Below are positions 51,240-58,943 of a stretch of 64,000 nt of DNA, piece by piece. The translations under genes were made by a program, and so were the position numbers. The notes under the pieces were generated by a model, which was not told where the DNA came from, ran no database searches, and saw nothing but the letters and a program-made list of their open reading frames with translations. The DNA is from Flavobacteriaceae bacterium. Lineage in GTDB: Bacteria > Bacteroidota > Bacteroidia > Flavobacteriales > Flavobacteriaceae. Every line of letters begins with the position of its first letter. Within the stretch, counting starts at the first letter, position 1. The stretch is taken from NCBI GenBank assembly GCA_031277535.1, contig JAITMD010000005.1, positions 124,001-188,000 of the forward strand, in the 5' to 3' direction.

Positions 51240-51266
51240 GTGTGCTACAATTTATGTGTAGCACAC
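51240..51266. repeat. Perfect hairpin between lipoprotein and regulator genes
   Basis: GTGTGCTAC / GTAGCACAC, 9-bp perfect stem with a 9-nt loop, 21 bp before the regulator's ATG. No T-run follows, so it is a candidate operator or mRNA control element rather than a standard terminator. Confidence 0.6.
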
Positions 51267-51287
51267 TCATTAAAAAAACGGGCAAAT

Positions 51288-51863
51288 ATGAAGTACTCAA
51301 CAACCTTATATATAAAAAACATGGTTTGCCACCGTTGTGTTTTAATGATAGAACAAGAAGTTAGTAAACTTGGTATTTTAGAAGCTGTTGTTTCATTAGG
51401 GGAGATTCATTTTAAGAATGAACTATCTTCAGAAAACACATTAAAGTTAAAAGAACAAATAGAACAATTAGGGTTTGAATTGTTAATACAAAAACAAGAT
51501 ATACTTATTGAGCGTATCAAGCAATTGATTATAGAGCTTGTTCAACAAGATAAAAAACTAACCACAAATTTATCCTATTTAATTTCTGAGACATTAGCCA
51601 TGGACTATAGCTATGCCAGTAAACTATTTTCAGAACGTGAACTACTTACTATTGAAAAATATTATATCTATCAACGCATAGAACGCGTCAAGGAATATAT
51701 ATCATATGGAGAACTAACACTTGTAGAAATAGCTAATACAATGTATTATAATGATCTAAGCCATCTAAGCAAACAGTTTAAAAGTGTAATGGGAGTCTCT
51801 CCATCTCAATATAAAAAAGAGCAGAACTATAATAGAAACTATATAGATAAAATTATTACTTAG
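51288..51863 (+). CDS. HMA-AraC fusion regulator (predicted metal sensor)
   Basis: Start moved from 51240 to ATG 51288 (MKYSTTLYIKNMVCHRCVLM), because the longer reading would pass through the hairpin; 191 residues. N-terminal heavy-metal-associated domain (about 1-65) with the metal-binding CxxC at C14-C17 (MVCHRC), followed by a linker and an AraC-type double HTH domain (about 95-185): SYASKLFSERELLTIEKYYI, then TLVEIANTMYYNDLSHLSKQ and FKSVMGVSPSQYKKEQ. Normally HMA domains are on copper chaperones and P-type ATPases. The fusion implies Cu(I)-type metal binding directly controls DNA binding, likely of this cluster. Confidence 0.85.
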   Translation: MKYSTTLYIKNMVCHRCVLMIEQEVSKLGILEAVVSLGEIHFKNELSSENTLKLKEQIEQLGFELLIQKQDILIERIKQLIIELVQQDKKLTTNLSYLISETLAMDYSYASKLFSERELLTIEKYYIYQRIERVKEYISYGELTLVEIANTMYYNDLSHLSKQFKSVMGVSPSQYKKEQNYNRNYIDKIIT

Positions 51864-51913
51864 TTTACAAGACTATGTTGGTGAGAGAACATAGCGTTAT
51901 TTTTTTTGTACTT

Positions 51914-51946
51914 AAGAGAGAGTAATGTAAAAACTGCTCTCTCTTT
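51914..51946 (+). terminator. Intrinsic terminator of the metal cluster
   Basis: AAGAGAGAG / CTCTCTCTT stem with 14-nt loop, followed by TTT. Confidence 0.82.
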
Positions 51947-52264
51947 TTATTAAAATACATTCGTTCATTTAAGAAAAGTAAATAATGCCACTAATAGACA
52001 ATATTGTTTCAAAAAAACAGTTAATTATTACCAACAAAAACAAATTTTCTTATACAATTGTAGTGTTATTTCATTTATTACAAATAAAATAAGTAATAAC
52101 TGTTTAATATATTAAAATTATATACAATAATCTTAGTTTGTCTTTTTAGTAAATAAAATAATTAATCATTTTTACTAAATTTAACAAACATTAAATCATA
52201 AAGTATTCTAAAATTATTCATTTTTAATAAATGCGATTTAAAAACAACAAATTTCCTATTTAAG

Positions 52265-52295
52265 CAAGCCAAAGTGTGTTTTACACTTTGGCTTG
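52265..52295 (+). terminator. Isolated terminator-like hairpin
   Basis: CAAGCCAAAGTGT / ACACTTTGGCTTG perfect 13-bp stem with loop GTTTT; T-run weak (TTGCTTTATATT). No gene ends just before it, so it may terminate an unannotated short RNA. Confidence 0.5.
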
Positions 52296-52418
52296 TTGCT
52301 TTATATTACCTTTTAAACAAGAAATACTGTATTTAATTGTTAGTTGTAACTAATCTACCTTGATATCCTATAAAAAATAGTACTTTTACTTTTAAAATAA
52401 TCAAAAAAGATAACAGAC

Positions 52419-52877
52419 ATGATAACATTAAATATAGGAGATAAAGCTCCTAATTTCTCTGGAATTGACCAAACTGGTAAAAAACATACATTAAAGGACT
52501 ATGAGGGTAAAAAATTAGTAGTATTCTTTTATCCTAAAGCAAGCACGCCTGGATGTACTTGGGAAGCGTGTAATTTAAGAGATAATTATGCCGAACTACA
52601 AGCAAAGGGATATGAATTATTAGGAGTTAGTGCTGATTCTGCTACTAAACAACAAAAATTTATAGAAAAGAACCACTTGCCATTTCCTCTACTTGCAGAT
52701 GAGAACAAAGAGGTAGTAAATGCTTTTGGGGTTTGGGGGCCAAAAAAATTTATGGGAAGAACCTATGATGGTATTCACAGAACAACTTTTGTGATAGATG
52801 AAGATGGAATGCTTTCTAATATTATTACTAAAGTAAAAACAAAAGATCATGCTTCTCAAATCTTAGAGAACTCTTAG
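52419..52877 (+). CDS. bcp: Thiol peroxidase BCP (AhpC/TSA family)
   Basis: 152 residues, thioredoxin-dependent peroxiredoxin that reduces peroxides in the cytoplasm. Opens LNIGDKAPNFSGIDQTGKKH; peroxidatic Cys46 in FYPKASTPGCTWEACNLRD, with C51 five residues later as the typical resolving Cys; the YDGIHRTTFVIDEDG C-terminal stretch is BCP-specific. It is followed 12 bp later by the DUF2157 gene, so may be co-transcribed with that membrane module. Confidence 0.93.
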   Translation: MITLNIGDKAPNFSGIDQTGKKHTLKDYEGKKLVVFFYPKASTPGCTWEACNLRDNYAELQAKGYELLGVSADSATKQQKFIEKNHLPFPLLADENKEVVNAFGVWGPKKFMGRTYDGIHRTTFVIDEDGMLSNIITKVKTKDHASQILENS

Positions 52878-52889
52878 TCAAAAGTAGTT

Positions 52890-53870
52890 ATGAAAAAAAA
52901 GTTTGACAAAGAAGATCTCTTTCATTTATATCACTGTAGTGATTTAGGTAAAGGTGAATTAACTACAATTTTAAAAGAAGATGTCTATAGTAATAAAAAA
53001 GATTGGACTACTTTTATGGAAATACTCTTCCTTATTTTAGGAAGTGGATTATTAGTAATAGGTGTTTTATTTTTCTTTGCTTATAATTGGACTGCATTAC
53101 ATACCTTTTTAAAATTTGGTATTATAGGAGCAATTTTGACAATTGCTGTTTGCTGTTCAGTTTATAACAAAATTCCTATTCTGTATAGAAGAATAGCCTT
53201 GCTATGTGCTTCTTTACTTATTGGAATACTATATGCTGTTTTTGGTCAAGAATACCAAACAGGAGCTAATGCTTATGATTTCTTTTTGGCTTGGTTGATG
53301 TCAATAACGATATGGACCTTAACCTCTAAATTTCCTTTCCAATGGTTAATGTATGGCCTATTAGGTAATGCTACTTTAATGCTTTGCTTTGGCCAAGTAT
53401 TTGATTCAGAAAGCGTATTTACCTATTTATTAGGTTTATTAATCACTAATATTATGCTTTTTATTGTTCCAAATAGCATATCATATTTTCGAAAGAATAC
53501 TATAGTACCCCAGTGGTATAATAAAATTTATATTACTGTTGTAACTTTAATTTCAACTCAGGATATTATTGTAACGATTTTTTCTACAGACTTTCTGAGA
53601 TATAATGAATCAAGAGCTAATTTAGTGATAACCCTCTGCATTAGTCTTGGATGGATTGGAGGATTACTATGGAGAGCTATAGTTACAAAAACGTTTTATT
53701 ACTATAGCACTGCAATTGTAAGTTGTTTCTTTATTCTATTGGGATTATTAGTCAAAATATTTGACTTTACTATATTCTCAACTTTACTCTATGCTATTTA
53801 CTTTATTGGAGGAACTTTTGGTGTAGTCAATTACTTAATGAAAACCTTTAAAAAATGGCAAGATGAATAG
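52890..53870 (+). CDS. DUF2157 membrane protein
   Basis: 326 residues, about ten transmembrane helices after a soluble N-terminal helix-turn (KKFDKEDLFHLYHCSDLGKG). The first TM region FLILGSGLLVIGVLFFFAYN followed by W is the DUF2157 signature. Integral inner-membrane protein, function unknown. First of the DUF2157-DUF4401-GDYXXLXY gene trio; its stop overlaps the start of the DUF4401 gene by 8 bp. Confidence 0.88.
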   Translation: MKKKFDKEDLFHLYHCSDLGKGELTTILKEDVYSNKKDWTTFMEILFLILGSGLLVIGVLFFFAYNWTALHTFLKFGIIGAILTIAVCCSVYNKIPILYRRIALLCASLLIGILYAVFGQEYQTGANAYDFFLAWLMSITIWTLTSKFPFQWLMYGLLGNATLMLCFGQVFDSESVFTYLLGLLITNIMLFIVPNSISYFRKNTIVPQWYNKIYITVVTLISTQDIIVTIFSTDFLRYNESRANLVITLCISLGWIGGLLWRAIVTKTFYYYSTAIVSCFFILLGLLVKIFDFTIFSTLLYAIYFIGGTFGVVNYLMKTFKKWQDE

Positions 53871-54945
53871 TATAGAAAACTTTAAAGTTCTGAAAGATTC
53901 TCTTGTTGCAAGAGGAGGAACTATCAATGAAGAACTATTGATAGAAGTAAACAAGAAAAAACCTTTAAAAACAACCTTAATATTAGTTTTATCAGTAATA
54001 GGAGGAATCTTAGGTATCGCTTCTTTTATCGCATTTATTGCCTTAGTTACTGAAGCGAATCAAATAGAAAATTTAATTGTTTTTTTTGGTATCGTTTTTT
54101 TAATTATATCATTCTTTTGGAGTAGAAAAGCAGAGACACCTTCCACTGAAGGTTTAGGAATATCTTTATATGTTTCTGGAGGTATTTCAATTGTATTAGG
54201 TATTGCCTTTTCTAATAATCCTTCCAATAATATACTAATCTCCCTTAGTGTATTAATTGGTCTTTTGGGGATTCTATTCTTTAAATCAAGAATTATTACC
54301 TTTTTAGGTGTGCTAACAATTTTAATAAGTTTGCATTGCCTTGCAGTAAATAATGAACTTAATGAAGCAGTATATATCTTACTGATTTTTTGTATGTATT
54401 GTATTATTGCTTTATATATTTTCGAAGTTAAAATTAGAACCAGAAGTTTGTTCCTTTCTGAATTATATCTTCCTATTCGCTCTGCTATTATTTTGTACAC
54501 ATTGGTATCTGCTATTATTTGTTCTACCTTAAAATGGGTCGATTACTATGGAACTGATACAGTTACTTTACCACTGATCTTATGTGTTAGTTTAAGTATT
54601 GCACTAATGTACACGATATATGAAATCTTTAAAATAGTATCAATTCAATCTTTACTAATAAAAATAGTTTTATTTATTATTTCTTTAGCTTCTTTTATTC
54701 TAATTGGATTATATTATCCAGCTTTTAGTATTGGTTTATTAGTTACTTTTTGGGCTTTTAAAGAATATGATTTAAAAGGTGTAGCAAAAGGCTCTGTTGT
54801 ATTTTTATGGGCATTGGGAATGTTTTATTACGACTTAACTTATACATTACTTATTAAATCAATATTATTAATAGGGGTTGGTTCCCTTTTATTAATTGCT
54901 TTTTATTTAATCAAGAAAGGAGGGAAGGTATATGAAATTAAGTAA
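53863..54945 (+). CDS. DUF4401 membrane protein
   Basis: 360 residues with about eleven transmembrane helices in closely spaced hydrophobic blocks. N-terminal soluble part (LKDSLVARGGTINEELLIEV) then TTLILVLSVIGGILGIASFI, the usual opening of DUF4401; ends with two helices KSILLIGVGSLLLIAFYLIK. Function unknown; always partnered with DUF2157 and GDYXXLXY proteins. Starts inside the DUF2157 gene (8-bp overlap) and overlaps the next gene by 14 bp, so the three are translated as a coupled set. Confidence 0.85.
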   Translation: MNSIENFKVLKDSLVARGGTINEELLIEVNKKKPLKTTLILVLSVIGGILGIASFIAFIALVTEANQIENLIVFFGIVFLIISFFWSRKAETPSTEGLGISLYVSGGISIVLGIAFSNNPSNNILISLSVLIGLLGILFFKSRIITFLGVLTILISLHCLAVNNELNEAVYILLIFCMYCIIALYIFEVKIRTRSLFLSELYLPIRSAIILYTLVSAIICSTLKWVDYYGTDTVTLPLILCVSLSIALMYTIYEIFKIVSIQSLLIKIVLFIISLASFILIGLYYPAFSIGLLVTFWAFKEYDLKGVAKGSVVFLWALGMFYYDLTYTLLIKSILLIGVGSLLLIAFYLIKKGGKVYEIK

Positions 54946-55450
54946 AACATCAATAACAATACTTATCGCTTTTGTATTAAGTAGTTTCTTTTTTATAAAA
55001 GCAGTAATTGATAAAGAACATACAATTGCTAAAGGTCAATTAATTTACTTAGAATTAGCTCCTGTTGATCCCCGATCATTAATGCAAGGTGACTATATGA
55101 ATTTAAACTATGCCATACAAGGTAATCGCTGGCAGTTTGATGAAACAGGTCAAACAGATACTTTAAAATTACCACCAAGAGGATATGTCTTAGTAGAAGT
55201 AGATTCATCTAAAGTAGCGAAATTTATTAGTAGAGGGGCAATTAAAAACTCTCCTAAAAAAAGCCAACTCTACATTAAATATTTTAATGGAAGTGAGTGG
55301 AGTTATAACATAGGAGCAGAGAGTTACTTTTTTCAAGAAGGTCATGCTAAAAAATATGAAAAGGCTAAATATGGAGGACTAAGAGTAGATGAAAAAGGAA
55401 ATAGCGTCTTAATTGGTTTGTTTGACAAAGACTTAAAACTTATTCAATAA
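54932..55450 (+). CDS. GDYXXLXY-domain exported protein
   Basis: 172 residues: an N-terminal anchor helix (TSITILIAFVLSSFFFIKAV) and a single extracytoplasmic domain. The signature GDYMNLNY occurs in DPRSLMQGDYMNLNYAI, matching GDYXXLXY exactly; LKLPPRGYVLVEVD and GAIKNSPKKSQLYIKYFNG follow. The family accompanies DUF2157/DUF4401 membrane proteins as a third component; molecular role unknown. The domain likely sits in the periplasm next to the two membrane partners. Confidence 0.9.
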   Translation: MKLSKTSITILIAFVLSSFFFIKAVIDKEHTIAKGQLIYLELAPVDPRSLMQGDYMNLNYAIQGNRWQFDETGQTDTLKLPPRGYVLVEVDSSKVAKFISRGAIKNSPKKSQLYIKYFNGSEWSYNIGAESYFFQEGHAKKYEKAKYGGLRVDEKGNSVLIGLFDKDLKLIQ

Positions 55451-55456
55451 CATAAC

Positions 55457-55494
55457 AATAAAGGGAATTAAATGGACTTTTAATTCCCTTTATT
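55457..55494 (+). terminator. Intrinsic terminator of the DUF2157 operon
   Basis: AATAAAGGGAATTAAA / TTTAATTCCCTTTATT stem then TATTTCT. Confidence 0.85.
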
Positions 55495-55569
55495 ATTTCT
55501 AATAATCTATTTAGAATACTATGGTAAAAAATGTCTTTGATTTAGAGGTTAGAAGTAGGTTAGTTTTCC

Positions 55570-55577
55570 TACCTTTG
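55570..55577 (+). promoter_or_regulatory. Putative sigma-A -7 element
   Basis: TACCTTTG, 27 bp before the ATG at 55605. Confidence 0.6.
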
Positions 55578-55604
55578 TACTTCAAGTTTTAACGCAGTAT
55601 AGAA

Positions 55605-56672
55605 ATGAATAAACAGACGTCTTTTGGATTAATTACTACAGTAGAAGTACCTGGTGCATTAAACTTTAAAAGTAGCTGCTGGAATGAGAATGGTCTTTTA
55701 ATAGCAAATTATATAGTTGATGACAAACAAGCAACCTCTGAGTATAAGATTGTATATTCTCTAATAAATCAAAAAGGAGAAGTTAGTAATGTAGACTCTA
55801 ATGAAGGAGCTTTGCCTATTCTATTTTCTAATAGCAAAGGAGAACCTTTTGTCTACTATACTAAAGGAACTTCTAATGATTTAAAAGCTATTATTGAGAC
55901 TGTAAATATAAAAGGGGAGAAGGAAAGGAGTCAAACTAATGTAGATGCCTTTCAAGGTCGTTTTGTAGGATGTACTAACGAAAGTTCTATTTTCTACCAC
56001 GTTGATATTTGGCAAGAGAATGAAAAAGATACAATAACAATTTTACGCTTTGATAATCAAAATAAGGTTACACAAAAGCAATTAGAAATTCCTCTTCCTA
56101 AAGCAAATAAAATATTTGTAGAAAATGGAGAAATTCATTTAATAACAGAAATGGAAGAAGGGTGGTTGCACCGCCAAATAGATGAAGAAGGAAAAGAGTT
56201 GAAGAGACGTATTTTAGATTTCGATTTTCCATTTGTACACGAAGCAATTTCTCTTTCTTTTCAGAAAAAATCATATTTATTGTGTGAAGAAAATGGAGAA
56301 ATTGGAGTAGTAGAAATTGAAATAAATGGCGACTGTCTTTATGCGGATCTATTCAATATTGGAGATGAATTTTTTGGAACTTGGCACCCGCAAATAATAG
56401 GAGAAGGAAAAGCAGCTGTACAATTTACTACTGAGTTTGGCAATGGTTGGTTAACTATTCAAGAAGACGAATTGATTGAATTATTCTATAACAAGAATAA
56501 AAAAGGATATAAAAATCTTTTAACAAAAGAAACATTAGAAATAGATACAAACGACTTAGCTTTGGGATCAATTAATAAAGTTAATGAAAACACTTTTGGT
56601 TTAGTGTTCTATCCACGTAAACAGCGTAAAGAAACATATAATAAAGTTTTTATTCTACAACATAGTTTTTAA
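55605..56672 (+). CDS. Hypothetical protein, possibly beta-propeller-like
   Basis: Not recognised. 355 residues, no signal peptide or membrane segment, so cytoplasmic by sequence. Rich in short beta-strand-turn units (YKIVYSLINQKGEVSNVDSN, EIHLITEMEEGWLHRQIDEE, KSYLLCEENGEIGVVEIEIN), which repeat loosely, suggesting a propeller-like or other all-beta fold. Own promoter and terminator, so a single-gene unit. No motif indicates a reaction. Confidence 0.7.
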   Translation: MNKQTSFGLITTVEVPGALNFKSSCWNENGLLIANYIVDDKQATSEYKIVYSLINQKGEVSNVDSNEGALPILFSNSKGEPFVYYTKGTSNDLKAIIETVNIKGEKERSQTNVDAFQGRFVGCTNESSIFYHVDIWQENEKDTITILRFDNQNKVTQKQLEIPLPKANKIFVENGEIHLITEMEEGWLHRQIDEEGKELKRRILDFDFPFVHEAISLSFQKKSYLLCEENGEIGVVEIEINGDCLYADLFNIGDEFFGTWHPQIIGEGKAAVQFTTEFGNGWLTIQEDELIELFYNKNKKGYKNLLTKETLEIDTNDLALGSINKVNENTFGLVFYPRKQRKETYNKVFILQHSF

Positions 56673-56688
56673 CTATAAGATACTACAT

Positions 56689-56726
56689 AAAAAACTGCTT
56701 TTATATATTTATATAAAAGCAGTTTT
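56689..56726 (+). terminator. Intrinsic terminator
   Basis: AAAACTGCTTTTATATA / TATATAAAAGCAGTTTT stem then TTTTAAT. Confidence 0.9.
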
Positions 56727-56798
56727 TTTTAATGAATACACAATATCATTGAATAGAAATAGTTATATAATAAAGTAATCCATAATCTAAGTATTCCA

Positions 56799-57278
56799 AT
56801 GAGAAAGAGTTTTTTTCTTTTAACTTTAATAGGCTTTCTAACTGTTGGTTGTAAAAAACAAGAACAGATTAAAGGAAATGACAAGGAACCTGATGTAATC
56901 ACTCATTATTCCAGTAAGCCAATAGATTACTTAATTGCAGATAATTATACTTTAAATAACGAATTCAAAACGTCTAAAGGTTTAAATTTGAAAATAACAT
57001 CGCAAGAGCAATTTGATAAATACTTTAAAGATATTCAAGAAACAAAAGCGAATACTATTGACTTTAAAAAGTATTTCGTTCTTGCTTTTATAGGGATTAC
57101 AAGTAAAACAGAAACCTCTTTTAAAGTAGAAAGTATCAATGACAAAAACAATAAATTGGAGATCAAATATTGTATTAATGAAATTGAAAAGCCTTTGAAA
57201 GAAGCTGTTTATCCTTATAGTATTATACTAATTGACAAAAAATTTAAAACAAAAGACATCCATTTTGTAATACATTAA
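56799..57278 (+). CDS. Small lipoprotein of unknown function
   Basis: 159 residues. Lipobox in FLLTLIGFLTVGC with Cys at about 18. The mature part is polar; SQEQFDKYFKDIQETKANTI followed by DFKKYFVLAFIGITS has the look of the 'PrcB/DUF4850-like' small beta proteins often attached to the outer membrane, but no family is claimed. Convergent with the DMT transporter gene. Confidence 0.7.
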   Translation: MRKSFFLLTLIGFLTVGCKKQEQIKGNDKEPDVITHYSSKPIDYLIADNYTLNNEFKTSKGLNLKITSQEQFDKYFKDIQETKANTIDFKKYFVLAFIGITSKTETSFKVESINDKNNKLEIKYCINEIEKPLKEAVYPYSIILIDKKFKTKDIHFVIH

Positions 57279-57309
57279 TTAAGTTTATTCTATCTTAATT
57301 AGATATAAG

Positions 57310-58203
57310 CTATGCTTTCTGTGTCAATAAGATTAAAGTAACTGCAACTAAAGCTAATCCTAATCCTAAAATATTCTTCTTAGTCATTTTTTCATTAAAA
57401 TAAAAGTATCCTATTAGGGTTCCTAATAATATCACACCAAAATTCATTCCTGCAAAAACAGTAGTTGGACTTGTAGCAAATGCTTTATGAGCTTTCATAT
57501 AACAAACAATATTTATAAAGTTTAATAATCCTAAAGGAATACCCAAAAGCAAAGTTTTTAAACTAAATGTAGTCCTATTACACTTCTTAAGATAAAGAAT
57601 CAAATTAATAATGATTGAAACAATAAAAGCTGCTCCAAAAACATAAAATAGGGAAGAAGTATAAGGTATAGTGCTATAAAGTGCTAATTGCTTAAAAAAT
57701 ATATCAATTACTCCAAAACCAATAAAAACTATCAAAGGATAAAATGTTTTATTTTTCGTCCTACTAATTCCATTAATATTAGTATCTAAAGATCTATCAA
57801 GTATAAAATAGATAGCAATTAATCCAATCGCTAAAGCAAGATACCTCAGATTTGAAATATCTTCCTTAAAAATAAAAATAGCTGCAAGAATAGGAATAAA
57901 TAATGATAATCGTTGAGCAATATCTGTTTTTATAATTCCTGCATATTTTATAGAATTATACTGAGCCATAAATATTGTAGGTAACAGTATAGCTAAACTT
58001 ATAATTGTTATAATTGGAAAATTTGATGGAATAACAGAATAACTTAGATCAAAAAAAAAGTATGAACAAAACATAGTAACTATATAGTTGATACTAATCA
58101 TTTGAAAAATAGAGACTTTAAACTTTTTTACAATTTTTAAATAAATACCAACAGTTACACTTCCTAAAATACTTAAAATAAGAAATAGCATAAATAATAA
58201 CAA
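57310..58203 (-). CDS. EamA-like (DMT superfamily) transporter
   Basis: 297 residues with ten transmembrane helices in two five-helix halves, the usual size of the drug/metabolite transporter superfamily. Helix boundaries: LFMLFLILSILGSVTVGIYL at the N-terminus; second half ends MTKKNILGLGLALVAVTLIL, the typical EamA ending. FAGMNFGVILLGTLIGYFYF is the conserved ninth helix. Substrate unknown. The N-terminal half is less typical of the family. Monocistronic. Confidence 0.75.
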   Translation of the reverse strand: MLLFMLFLILSILGSVTVGIYLKIVKKFKVSIFQMISINYIVTMFCSYFFFDLSYSVIPSNFPIITIISLAILLPTIFMAQYNSIKYAGIIKTDIAQRLSLFIPILAAIFIFKEDISNLRYLALAIGLIAIYFILDRSLDTNINGISRTKNKTFYPLIVFIGFGVIDIFFKQLALYSTIPYTSSLFYVFGAAFIVSIIINLILYLKKCNRTTFSLKTLLLGIPLGLLNFINIVCYMKAHKAFATSPTTVFAGMNFGVILLGTLIGYFYFNEKMTKKNILGLGLALVAVTLILLTQKA

Positions 58204-58400
58204 ATATTGTTTTAGATTGCTAATGTAAATATTATTGTATTTAAACTAAAGGAAAATTATTCTAATCAGTTAAATTATTCTAAGAGTTTCTTAAAGGTAG
58301 TAGTTATTCAAAAAAAAATCTATTTTACATAATATTCATTACAAAATAAAGAGATACTAAAAAAAGAAGCATTGTATAGTTGTTAAACCGAGGAATTGTT

Positions 58401-58408
58401 TACTTTTG
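58401..58408 (+). promoter_or_regulatory. Putative sigma-A -7 element
   Basis: TACTTTTG, 31 bp before the GTG start at 58439. Confidence 0.6.
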
Positions 58409-58438
58409 CAAATATAAGTTTTACTAAAATTTTTTACT

Positions 58439-58813
58439 GTGGAAAACACTAATGCTTTAAAATTAATCAAGAAAATCCAATCTGACTTAATCGCCAATGG
58501 TTTAGTTGTGGATAATATTGTAACTGATTTAAAAAAATTAAGAGAATTTGCTTTACTTGAAGAAAAACCTGTTCTTGTAAAAGGTATTCGCTTAGCCTAT
58601 GAGCACCTTTTAGCAAATGAAGCTTTCTTAATTAGCATTCCTTCTGACGAACCAATTGAAGATGAATTTGAAAATGAAGAAATTAATGATGAACCTAAAA
58701 ATGATTTAGAAAGCTTACAATATCTATTATCTTTATTTAAAGATGCAGATAATAAACATAATCTATCTGATTTACGTGAGTACAACGCAAAATTACAATC
58801 TTTTAAAGCATAA
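58439..58813 (+). CDS. Small acidic hypothetical protein
   Basis: 124 residues, starting at GTG (no ATG precedes it in frame after the promoter). Two halves: a helical N-terminal part (NALKLIKKIQSDLIANGLVV, REFALLEEKPVLVKGIRLAY) and an acidic linker (EPIEDEFENEEINDEPKNDL) followed by a helix. Cytoplasmic. I recognise it only as a flavobacterial-type conserved hypothetical. Strong promoter and terminator, so expressed as a single gene. Confidence 0.72.
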   Translation: MENTNALKLIKKIQSDLIANGLVVDNIVTDLKKLREFALLEEKPVLVKGIRLAYEHLLANEAFLISIPSDEPIEDEFENEEINDEPKNDLESLQYLLSLFKDADNKHNLSDLREYNAKLQSFKA

Positions 58814-58844
58814 CCATAAACTTGCTTTAGAAAAATGATAAACT

Positions 58845-58887
58845 AAAAAAACTGATAGATCTAATATTAGATCTATCAGTTTTTTTA
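58845..58887 (+). terminator. Intrinsic terminator
   Basis: AAAAAACTGATAGATCTAAT / ATTAGATCTATCAGTTTTTT perfect palindrome followed by T-run. Confidence 0.93.
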
Positions 58888-58893
58888 GTTTAA

Positions 58894-58923
58894 AAGCCTC
58901 TCTGCAAAATTACAGTGAGACTT
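58894..58923 (-). terminator. Terminator of fabV
   Basis: On the minus strand AGTCTCACTG / CAGAGAGGCT (with a G-T pair and mismatch) followed by TTTTA; downstream of fabV. Confidence 0.6.
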
Positions 58924-58943
58924 TTTATATTTTCAAAAAGACT

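Larger units (their letters stand above)
51864..52418. other. Intergenic region with two or three hairpins
   Basis: 555 bp, no coding gene seen. Near the left edge a weak hairpin (CTATGTT/AACATAG, 51873-51894) is followed by T-run; then a clear terminator (51914-51946). The AT-rich middle leads into an isolated 13-bp hairpin (52265-52295). Such a layout can hold a small RNA, but none was recognised. Confidence 0.4.

Noticed and set aside
54060-54500. 146-codon antisense ORF in the DUF4401 gene
   Set aside because: Mirror of transmembrane codons; no own signals.
57276-57301. TAATTAAG/CTTAATTA hairpin between the lipoprotein and DMT genes
   Set aside because: All-AT 8-bp stem with no U-tract in either direction; too weak to call a terminator.
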